Below, piece after piece: positions 57,953 through 64,000 of a stretch of DNA of 64,000 bases. This stretch comes from Tepidisphaera sp. (GTDB lineage Bacteria > Planctomycetota > Phycisphaerae > Phycisphaerales > UBA1924), in assembly GCA_016124375.1 (NCBI GenBank), contig WGNV01000004.1, positions 496,001 to 560,000 on the forward strand. The letters run 5' to 3'. The number at the start of each line of letters is the position of its first letter. The first letter of the stretch is position 1. The position numbers and the translations under genes were made by a program. The notes beneath the pieces are model-generated. The model was not told the DNA's origin. It saw only the letters and a program-made list of their open reading frames with translations, and did not search any database.

Positions 57953-58125
57953 AGAGACGAAGTTCCGAAGAGACGAAGAGACGAAGTTCCGGAGTTCCGG
58001 AGTTCCGGAGTTCCGGAGAGAAGAAGTGATTCAAATCAGTTCATCGCCGCGCGCCCCGCGCCGTTTGCCACTTCGCCACTCTGCCACTTCGCCACTCTGC
58101 CACTTTGCCACTTCGCCACTTCTCG
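57953..58125. repeat. GAAGTTCCGAAG and GCCACTTT arrays between cassette genes
   Basis: 57953-58024: GACGAAGTTCCG units ending in four GTTCCGGA tandem copies. 58062-58125: alternating GCCACTTC/GCCACTCT/GCCACTTT units. Both families also occur outside the cassette. Confidence 0.88.
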
Positions 58126-58132
58126 CCCCACC

Positions 58133-58537
58133 TCACGCGTCCGTCACGCTCACCGGGTCGCTCGCACCGTCGCTCGACACCGCCACCAGGTCCACCGTCC
58201 GCACCGCGCCCTTCTTCTGCGAGAGCTCGTACGACACTCCCACCACCACCGCCGCGATGCTGATGACCCGGCGTAGAGCGTCGCTCGCGTTCGGCCCCGT
58301 CGTCGCCGTAAGGACGCCGCTCGCGCCGGTGGATGGCCCGTTGGGGTCCCCGCTCACGACCTCCGAAACGACGCGCACCTTGACGACCTGCTCGGGCACA
58401 TCCGCCAACACGGCGTGCGGGCCGTTGTCGCTCCACTCCGTCACCTGCTTCTGAGCCGCCCGCTCGATCACCAGCGCCGTCACGTTGCTCCAGGTCGCGC
58501 TGCCGAACGTCACGCTTGATGGATTCAGCACCAGCAT
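58133..58537 (-). CDS. Phage tail-tube-like or minor structural protein
   Basis: A 134-residue protein with an N-terminal beta part (LVLNPSSVTFGSATWSNVTA, LVIERAAQKQVTEWSDNGPH) that fits small tail-tube or adaptor subunits of siphophage-like particles. It ends in another sheet region (VDLVAVSSDGASDPV). AAGGAG precedes the ATG at 58537. Assignment is by position and fold impression. Confidence 0.6.
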   Translation of the reverse strand: MLVLNPSSVTFGSATWSNVTALVIERAAQKQVTEWSDNGPHAVLADVPEQVVKVRVVSEVVSGDPNGPSTGASGVLTATTGPNASDALRRVISIAAVVVGVSYELSQKKGAVRTVDLVAVSSDGASDPVSVTDA

Positions 58538-58562
58538 CGCCGCTCCTTTCCTCAGGCCCTTC

Positions 58563-59204
58563 TCACGCCCGCACCAGCCACACCGCGCCCAGCCGCCGCA
58601 CCGCGTCGGCCTGGCCGTCGCCATCCAGATCGATCTCGACGATCGCCGTCCGCCGCGCCTCTCTGAATCGCTCGGCGTACATCGCGGCTCGCTGGTTCGC
58701 CGGGTGCGATGCATCCAGCCCCACGCCCGCGGCCGTCCAGATCAGGTTCAGCCCCGCCAGCGCCTCGATGTGCCGCAGACTTCGCCAGTTCACGATCTCA
58801 CCCTCGGTCACGACACCCGGGGCCGGCGCCGCGTCGGCATCGATCCCCGCCATCGCCAGCAGGTTCCGATGCGCGACCCCGAGCTGCGCCCGGAACGACA
58901 CGATCCACCCCGTGCCGGCGCCCAGCACCCCCGCGCTCACCGCGGGCGCCTCCAGCGTGTCCCGCGGCAGCGTGATCTGCACCTCCGTCGCTCCCAGCAC
59001 GAACGACACCTCATAGCCCACGCCGTTGAACACCAGCACGTGCCCCGGCCGCACATCGCGCTGCACGAGATCGATGTCGATATCGAACTGCATGCCCAGC
59101 GCGCTGCTGGTCATCGCTCCTTTGGCCAGCGTCTGGCCGGCCCATTGAAGATCTCGAAACAGCGTCGGCTCCAGCGCCAACAGATCCCGGTCAAGCGCGA
59201 ACAT
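58563..59204 (-). CDS. Phage head-tail connector-like protein
   Basis: A 213-residue protein directly after the capsid gene. It contains beta-rich segments (IDIDLVQRDVRPGHVLVFNG, YEVSFVLGATEVQITLPRD) and an Asp-rich loop IVEIDLDGDGQAD that looks like a calcium site. By place (after major capsid, before tail-like genes) it is probably a head-closure or connector subunit. A start at 59204 is supported by the neighbouring gap. No specific family was recognised. Confidence 0.6.
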   Translation of the reverse strand: MFALDRDLLALEPTLFRDLQWAGQTLAKGAMTSSALGMQFDIDIDLVQRDVRPGHVLVFNGVGYEVSFVLGATEVQITLPRDTLEAPAVSAGVLGAGTGWIVSFRAQLGVAHRNLLAMAGIDADAAPAPGVVTEGEIVNWRSLRHIEALAGLNLIWTAAGVGLDASHPANQRAAMYAERFREARRTAIVEIDLDGDGQADAVRRLGAVWLVRA

Positions 59205-59337
59205 GCCCGCCTCCCTTCTGCGTTGCGTTGCGTACCTTCCGCCCGAAAATGCCCGCCCCGCGCCGTTTCGGCGCCGAGGCGGGCGGCGGACGCCGGGGCT
59301 TTCCACCCGGCGTCTCGCTGCTTGGTTCCGTACTCGC

Positions 59338-60510
59338 TCACGAGGTCGACAGCCCGCGCACCAGGGCGTGCGCGTTCTCGTTGCGGAACTCCACCGTGTA
59401 CTCGCCCACCACCTGCCCCGCGCTCGCGTCGCCCAGGTGCGCCAGTGGCTTGAACGAGAAGCTGCGCCCACGCAGCGGCAAGACCTCGATCCGCGAGCTG
59501 TCGAGCAGCAACATCGTGTCCGCCGGCACCCAGCGGCTCAGGATCACCCGGCACACGCCGAAGTCGCTCTCGTACACGCCGATCACTTCGCTCAGGCGCG
59601 AATCCGTCGGCGAGAAGTTGCGGGCCGCGGTGCCCACGAACTGGTTGATCCGCCGCTTCTGGAAGCCGTTGACGACGATCGTGTCGATCCGCCCCTGGCT
59701 CTGGTCCCAGGTGGTTCGCAGGGCGGCGTTGAGCAGGTTCTCGTTGAGGTCGGTGCCGGCGCCGCCCCCGGCGGGAAAGCCGTTCTGCCCCGGCACGAAC
59801 TGGTTGGTCGCGATCTGCTTGATGATCCCGTTCATGCTGCGGCGCGTGGTGCTGGAGCCCTGCTGCCCGCTGGCCGGCGCCGTGCCGTTGATCACGCAGT
59901 TTTCCAGGTCGCGCAGAAGCTCGCGCAGGCGTTCCTGCTTCTGGTAGTCGAGCTCGTCGCGCACGGCGTGCTGGCGCACCGCCTGCATGGTGCCGGTCAC
60001 CTCGACCGTGGCGGCGAAGATCTGGGTCCAGTTCTGCTTGCGTGCCCTGTTGGTGTATCGGGCCGCCGCGGCGTCCGCGCCTTCCAGGGCGGCGTTGCCC
60101 AGGATGGTCAGTTTCAGGCCGTTGCTGAGGGTGCTGGCGGGGGTGTTGCCATAGCGGCGCACCACGGTGAGCACGTTGGCCGCGACCGCCGTGACGAGCA
60201 TGACCTCGGTCGCGTTGCCCGGGCGCACCTGGTCGCCCACCTGGAAGCGCGAGCCGTTGTTGACGGTGATGCTGGTCGCGTCCTGCGCGTTGGGCGTGAA
60301 GGTGGTCTGGTTCACGCTGTCGGTGTTGGGCAGCAGCGTGTCCTCGACCCACTCGTGAATCGTGCTGAACGCCGGACGCTTGGCGTCACCCAGGTGCGCG
60401 AGCAGCGGCGTCTCGAAGGGGCTCACGATGCCCACGATGTCCGACACGTCTTCCATCACTTCCGGCAGATCCGTCCCGGCCGCGTACGTTGCTTTACCAG
60501 AAAAACCCAT
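59338..60510 (-). CDS. Major capsid protein, SU10-like (DUF5309 type)
   Basis: A 390-residue HK97-fold capsid protein of the DUF5309/SU10 group. Features: N-terminal ISDIVG-like segment (EVMEDVSDIVGIVSPFETPL), HEWVEDTL, QIFAATVEVTGT, the long helix LDYQKQERLRELLRDLENCV, and the conserved RRSMNGIIKQI. The C-terminal sheet (VIGVYESDFGVCRVILSRWV, DSSRIEVLPLRG) is complete. A very strong AAAAGGAGG precedes the ATG. The gene looks intact and under selection. It is the core of the cassette. Confidence 0.88.
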   Translation of the reverse strand: MGFSGKATYAAGTDLPEVMEDVSDIVGIVSPFETPLLAHLGDAKRPAFSTIHEWVEDTLLPNTDSVNQTTFTPNAQDATSITVNNGSRFQVGDQVRPGNATEVMLVTAVAANVLTVVRRYGNTPASTLSNGLKLTILGNAALEGADAAAARYTNRARKQNWTQIFAATVEVTGTMQAVRQHAVRDELDYQKQERLRELLRDLENCVINGTAPASGQQGSSTTRRSMNGIIKQIATNQFVPGQNGFPAGGGAGTDLNENLLNAALRTTWDQSQGRIDTIVVNGFQKRRINQFVGTAARNFSPTDSRLSEVIGVYESDFGVCRVILSRWVPADTMLLLDSSRIEVLPLRGRSFSFKPLAHLGDASAGQVVGEYTVEFRNENAHALVRGLSTS

Positions 60511-60575
60511 GTGCGAACCTCCTTTTCAAAGTGCTCCAACCGTGATCCGTTGCGTGTGCTTTCCTTCCCCGTCTC

Positions 60576-60600
60576 GTGGCACGGGCGTCCCGCCTGTGTC
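60576..60600. repeat. Single arm of the GTGGCACAGGC family
   Basis: GTCTCGTGGCACGGGCGTCC followed by CGCCTGTGTCC matches one arm of the composite at 21514-21626. It is in the gap between the capsid gene and the scaffold-like gene. Confidence 0.8.
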
Positions 60601-60615
60601 CTTCACTTCCCTTCT

Positions 60616-61176
60616 CTAACCCCCACGCCGGGCCCGCAGGTAGTCGAGCAGCGCCCGCTTGTCGCCCGTGGCGAGCGCCTGTTCGGCGAGCGCGGCCAGC
60701 GGGTCGCGCTTGCTGGCGGCGCCCATCGCGCTGCTCGCCTGCGGCTTGCGGAAGAGGAATGGCTTGCTCTGCTTGAGCGACGCGACCGCGGCAGCCGCGG
60801 CAGTGCCGGCCTGAACCGCGGGCCCGAGCAAGGCCGCGGCGGTGGGCAGGTCAACCGCGCCGGCCGCGGCGAGTTCCTGGTCGAGTTGTCGCGACTTTTC
60901 GGCGCTGCTGAACGCGGCGACCGCCTCGCGCACCAGGGTCTCGACCGCGGCCAACTTGGCTTCGAGTGCCGCGATCTTGGCGACAATGTCGGTGCCCTGT
61001 TCAGCAGAATCGCCGGCGGCCTGCACGCTCTGGGCGGTGCTCGCGCTGCCGCCGCCGTCGCTGCCGCCCGCGCCGGTCTGGCCGCCCACTGTCACGCCTG
61101 AGCCGCCGTCGAGGTTGGCCGAGCCCGACCCGATCGTGGTTCCCGTTACGTCGCCGCCGCTGGTTGCCGTTGCCAT
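60616..61176 (-). CDS. Capsid scaffold-like protein
   Basis: A 186-residue protein: Gly/Ser/Thr-rich N-terminus (1-50), central coiled coil (about 60-110: IAALEAKLAAVETLVREAVA), and a basic C-terminus (DPLAALAEQALATGDKRALL, then DYLRARRGG). This composition and its place between portal and capsid genes are typical of phage scaffolding proteins. AAAGGAG precedes the ATG at 61176. The family cannot be named. Confidence 0.7.
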   Translation of the reverse strand: MATATSGGDVTGTTIGSGSANLDGGSGVTVGGQTGAGGSDGGGSASTAQSVQAAGDSAEQGTDIVAKIAALEAKLAAVETLVREAVAAFSSAEKSRQLDQELAAAGAVDLPTAAALLGPAVQAGTAAAAAVASLKQSKPFLFRKPQASSAMGAASKRDPLAALAEQALATGDKRALLDYLRARRGG

Positions 61177-61235
61177 TGCTGCTCCTTTCTGTGAGAGACT
61201 GGGTTCGTTCGAGATTCGCGTGTGCGTGTGGTGCT

Positions 61236-62699
61236 TCAGCCGGTGATGCCCGGATCGGTGGGCTCGTAGCCGAGCTCGTCGCGCAGCACAGCCGCGGGAA
61301 CGCCGAGGCGCACTTTGCTCTCCGCGGCGGCGGCCTGATCGCGCGGGTCTTCGGGCAGCGGATCGGGCCAGGTGAGTCGCACGCCGCGATCGGCGGTTTG
61401 CGTCGGCAGCACGCCCGCGTGGTCGAGGGCGGCGAGCACGATCTCGCAGACGCGCGACAGCCCAGCGCCGTAGGTGACCTGCTTGCGGGCGGTCTTGGCG
61501 AGCACGCCCATGAGGGTGATGCGGAGGGCGTTGGCGCTGGAGAGGTTGCCGATCTTGGCTTGGACGACGCCGCTGGCGATGGGCGGCACGGTGCTGATCT
61601 TGTCGAGCGCGTCGCGGATCTCGCGGATGTGGGCGGTCTCGCTGGGCGAGTCGGCGTCGCCCCCAAACACGGTGATGGACGCGTCGGGGTTGTCGGTGCT
61701 CCACACGGCGCCGGGGCCGACGGGGCCTTTGTCGAAGCCGTCGATGCCCTTGGCGAGCCACATGCGGAAGCTCTGGAAGGTGACGCGCTGGGCGCGGTCG
61801 CTGAGGCGCGTGTTGAGTTCGTCCTGCAGCGGGATGAGGGGCTCGACCTCGCTCATGCCGGGGTATTCGAAGGGCTGGGCGATGTTCTGGATGTGCACGA
61901 CGGGCAGCACGCCGGGCGCGGGCAGCGGGTGTTCGGCGGCGAGCGTGTCGCCATCGAAGACCTGCCACGCGTCGCGCGAGATGATCTCGAGGCGCTGCGG
62001 CGGCGGCTGGGCGCCGGGCTTAGCGGCGGGCGGCTCGCTGGTGAGGCGCAGGACGTACGCGTCGATCTCGCGGTAGTCACCGGTGTTGAGGAGCGCAATG
62101 CCGCGGGTGGGCTCGATGACTTCGATGCGGATTTCTTCGGCGGCGGCCAGGGCGCGGTCGAGCGTGCCGCTGGCGGAGCCGCCCCCGCGCAGGTTGTCGC
62201 CCACGCGCACCAGCAGATCGACGTAGCCGTAGACGTGACCGAGCAGGGCCATGTCTTGCAGGAGTGCGATGCCGCCCGAGCGTTCCCAGACGCGGTCGAG
62301 CACGCGGGTGATGGTGTCGCGGAGTTTTTCGTCGCGGGCGGTGCTGGTGATGCGGAGGGGCTTACCCAGCAGGAAGTCGATCATGCTCTGCACGCGCCAG
62401 GCGATGTCGTTTTCGATGACCACTTCGCGGCGTGGACCGGCGCGGTCGTCGATCGAGCCGCAGTAGCGCTCGGGCAGGCCGGCTTCCTGGGCGAGGCGAT
62501 AGGCGCGGCTGGTGCTGTCGCACGAGCCGTTGCGGCCCCAGGCGGCCCAGCGGGTGGTGCTGGAGCGGGGCGTCATCTCGTTGCGGTAGTAGGCCCAGAA
62601 GCGCTCGAGGCGCGGGAGGGTGGTGGCGTCGTGATCGCTGAGCAGGCGGGCGAGCGAAGCGTTGTCGAGGCCGATGTCATGAAACGCGTCGAGTTGCAT
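61236..62699 (-). CDS. Phage portal protein (SPP1 gp6-like)
   Basis: A 487-residue portal protein. It has the gp6-type order: N-terminal arm (LERFWAYYRNEMTPRS), wing (VVIENDIAWRVQSMIDFLLG), LLQDMALLGHVYGYVDL, the stem region (SEVEPLIPLQDELNTRLSDR), and clip/crown. It forms the DNA-entry ring of the capsid. The gene is full length. There is no terminase gene upstream; the next 340 bases are non-coding and hold two identical palindromes. First gene of the cassette. Confidence 0.88.
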   Translation of the reverse strand: MQLDAFHDIGLDNASLARLLSDHDATTLPRLERFWAYYRNEMTPRSSTTRWAAWGRNGSCDSTSRAYRLAQEAGLPERYCGSIDDRAGPRREVVIENDIAWRVQSMIDFLLGKPLRITSTARDEKLRDTITRVLDRVWERSGGIALLQDMALLGHVYGYVDLLVRVGDNLRGGGSASGTLDRALAAAEEIRIEVIEPTRGIALLNTGDYREIDAYVLRLTSEPPAAKPGAQPPPQRLEIISRDAWQVFDGDTLAAEHPLPAPGVLPVVHIQNIAQPFEYPGMSEVEPLIPLQDELNTRLSDRAQRVTFQSFRMWLAKGIDGFDKGPVGPGAVWSTDNPDASITVFGGDADSPSETAHIREIRDALDKISTVPPIASGVVQAKIGNLSSANALRITLMGVLAKTARKQVTYGAGLSRVCEIVLAALDHAGVLPTQTADRGVRLTWPDPLPEDPRDQAAAAESKVRLGVPAAVLRDELGYEPTDPGITG

Positions 62700-62774
62700 G
62701 GCGAGGTCTCCGGGGGAGGCGAGGCTGGGCGATGCGAATGTGCATGGCCCACAACCAACCCCCCGGGGACGCGA

Positions 62775-62788
62775 TTTGCGCGCGCAAA
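62775..62788. promoter_or_regulatory. Palindrome TTTGCGCGCGCAAA, site 1
   Basis: A perfect 14-bp palindrome 76 bases upstream of the portal start. Confidence 0.55.
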
Positions 62789-62815
62789 GGCGGGTGATGC
62801 GCGAGGGAAATGGGC

Positions 62816-62835
62816 GAAAAAGCCCGCTGGGGCTT
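62816..62835 (-). terminator. Intrinsic terminator (minus strand) after the DUF2625 gene
   Basis: On the minus strand AAGCCC-CAGC-GGGCTT is followed by TTTC. The stem is short (6 bp), so efficiency may be modest. Confidence 0.6.
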
Positions 62836-62883
62836 CAAAAAGGGCGAAGAAAAAATGCGCGGATTTTTCGGCGGAGGACCGCG

Positions 62884-62897
62884 TTTGCGCGCGCAAA
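62884..62897. promoter_or_regulatory. Palindrome TTTGCGCGCGCAAA, site 2
   Basis: A second identical 14-bp palindrome, 109 bases from the first. The pair suggests operator sites for a repressor that controls the capsid cassette; no candidate repressor is adjacent. Confidence 0.55.
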
Positions 62898-63040
62898 TCT
62901 TGCGATCCGCGGCTACATCAGGCCTTGGCGCTTCGCGTCAGGACCCTCATTCGCCCAAGAGTCGCTTTGGCGACAAACAGACGACAACCAGTCTTGATGC
63001 ACTGAGCGACGTGACCCGCATACCAGCGATGTCGACCATG

Positions 63041-63709
63041 TCAGGGCCGTGCTTCAAGATGAAATCGGATCAGTTGGTCAATCGGTGTTTGTGTTCGACT
63101 GGTCCGCTCGAGCGGGCGGGACTCTAGCGACCACAAGAACGGATAGAACGCGAGACCAGCGTTCGCCGGAAGCGCCGCCACTTCCTCTCGCCATCCAGAC
63201 CAGCGAACGTTGGTGTAAAACTTATCGCGGCGTTCCTCGCTGAGCATCACTTGTACCCACGCAGTGTGTCCAACGCCGAGACCGGTCCACTCGAGTGTCT
63301 CTGGTGAAAAATATGCGACTTGGCCTAGTGGAGTGGATTGCAAGAAGCCACCATTAATTGCGAAAATGCCTCCCAAAATATCCACACCAACAACAACGCC
63401 AACTGGCGGCTGGTTCAAACGAGCAAATCCGAGAAGCGAAGTCGCTGATTCAAGACTGAGAGCACATTCTTGGTGACCGCATCCGAGTATTCGCACCCAG
63501 CCACTATCCAACAAAATGCCTCCTGCATGAAATGCCAGGGCGCCAAGCGTTGATCTTGAACTCACTTGCATCGCTTCGATGCAACGGCGGCCTTGTTCCC
63601 CCGCTCCTGGAAGCAAGCGGGCGTTCGAGCCGGCTTGTTGTATCGCCAAGGCAACTGCGGGCCATGCCGGATCGTCGTTGCGGAGCAATTCATCAGCCGT
63701 TCGTTTCAT
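63041..63709 (-). CDS. DUF2625 family protein
   Basis: A 222-residue cytosolic protein. It matches DUF2625: RTADELLRNDDPAWPAVALA, STLGALAFHAGGILLDSGWV, VVVGVDILGGIFAINGG, QVAYFSPETLEWTGLGVGHT, FYTNVRWSGWREEVAALPAN, AFYPFLW. The family has no assigned function. The ATG at 63709 gives the family N-terminus. GC is lower than in neighbouring genes. It may be the gene upstream of the capsid cassette only by chance. Confidence 0.82.
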   Translation of the reverse strand: MKRTADELLRNDDPAWPAVALAIQQAGSNARLLPGAGEQGRRCIEAMQVSSRSTLGALAFHAGGILLDSGWVRILGCGHQECALSLESATSLLGFARLNQPPVGVVVGVDILGGIFAINGGFLQSTPLGQVAYFSPETLEWTGLGVGHTAWVQVMLSEERRDKFYTNVRWSGWREEVAALPANAGLAFYPFLWSLESRPLERTSRTQTPIDQLIRFHLEARP

Positions 63710-63903
63710 ACGGGAGGTTACGACACGATTCAGGAGTGGTTCAATTGTGCTTGACCAACGAGGCTCTGTCGCCGTCTCGGGTGAGTTGACGCCGAAGACT
63801 TCGAGCGTACTCGTTCGCCCGCCCCGTGGCGGGGTTCGATATCTCGTTCCCAATCGTCTCCTGTCAATCCACGGCCCGCTCCGCCTCCCGTACACTGGCC
63901 CCC

Positions 63904-64000
63904 ATGGCTGATGCCGCGTCACAATCCGCGCCCCCGTGGCTGGCGAAACTCGCCGGGCGTTTCCTCGTGTTCGAGGGGCCGGACGGGTCGGGCAAGTCCA
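63904..64000 (+). CDS. tmk: Thymidylate kinase, N-terminal part (cut by window end)
   Basis: Only the first 32 residues are visible. RFLVFEGPDGSGKS is the Walker A region of dTMP kinase, with an N-terminal extension of about 19 residues. The rest lies beyond the window. The ATG at 63904 is the first in frame. Confidence 0.75.
   Translation, partial: MADAASQSAPPWLAKLAGRFLVFEGPDGSGKS

Larger units (their letters stand above)
62700..63040. other. 341-base control region upstream of the capsid cassette
   Basis: No gene. It holds the two TTTGCGCGCGCAAA palindromes and a terminator for the DUF2625 gene (62816-62835). The promoter of the cassette should lie here on the minus strand. A second possible small hairpin lies near 62845-62875. 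Confidence 0.6.

Noticed and set aside
57953-58125. Regular short repeats suggestive of a CRISPR array
   Set aside because: Units are 7-15 bases, directly abutting, with no unique spacers and no cas genes.
56593-62699. Ordinary active prophage
   Set aside because: No integrase, repressor, terminase, lysis genes or att-like direct repeats were seen; treated as a residual or domesticated cassette instead.
60966-63005. 679-residue plus-strand open frame
   Set aside because: Antisense to the scaffold-like and portal genes, which have proper ribosome sites and family motifs.

Overview
The window is a high-GC bacterial chromosome segment that most resembles a member of the Planctomycetota, probably class Phycisphaerae. 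The grounds are a secreted protein ending in two Asp-rich NQDGVADQGD repeats (the dockerin-like type common in Phycisphaerales), several membrane proteins with a CGY...CPECG zinc ribbon, repeated BatA/VWA membrane proteins, a Minf_1886-type protein, and many short palindromic intergenic repeats. No tRNA, rRNA, CRISPR array, integrase or insertion-sequence transposase was recognised.

Layout: 1-4.1 kb, two coupled VWA-type membrane proteins; 4.2-10.6 kb, PlsC acyltransferase, glutaminyl-tRNA synthetase, RarA, 5-formyl-THF cyclo-ligase and a LysM/L,D-transpeptidase; 10.8-18.5 kb (minus strand), thioredoxin, dihydropteroate synthase, a small lipoprotein, the RlmKL rRNA methyltransferase, a GNAT enzyme, an ABC exporter pair and a PAS-LuxR regulator; 18.7-26 kb, LOG-family protein, Trm112-like protein, ferredoxin, IscX, RlmE, a second BatA/VWA protein and a Spinster-type MFS carrier; 26-31 kb, OsmC, an H1-tailed NTF2-like protein, zinc-ribbon membrane proteins, Mrp ATPase and a secreted Spy-like protein; 31.6-39.4 kb, sugar-nucleotide epimerase, a two-gene ALDH16-like aldehyde dehydrogenase, AI-2E-type permease, Minf_1886 protein and 3-methyladenine glycosylase; 39.5-44 kb, the ResB/CcsA cytochrome c synthetase; 44-54 kb, amidohydrolase, OmpA lipoprotein, dockerin-like protein, HPF, esterase, three orphan/immunity-like proteins and superoxide dismutase; 55.2-56.4 kb, an unusual sigma-70 factor; 56.6-62.7 kb, a compact phage-derived cassette (portal, scaffold-like, SU10-type major capsid, connector/tail-like proteins, a small membrane coiled coil, a lipoprotein); then a DUF2625 protein and the start of thymidylate kinase.

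Two things stand out. First, the window is full of short inverted-repeat elements of at least eight families. Some are composite (two hairpins with perfect terminal inverted repeats of 9-36 bp), and several copies lie inside reading frames (RlmKL, 3-methyladenine glycosylase, amidohydrolase), where they are translated as extra linker peptide, much as Rickettsia palindromic elements are. Second, the virion-gene cassette has no visible terminase, integrase, tape measure or lysis genes. It is broken up by the same chromosomal repeats, and two identical 14-bp palindromes lie in its upstream region, so it looks like a resident, possibly domesticated, capsid operon rather than a normal prophage.

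Most long antisense reading frames in this window are high-GC shadows and were left out. Start sites were moved from the longest frame to codons supported by a Shine-Dalgarno sequence, a neighbour boundary or family length.
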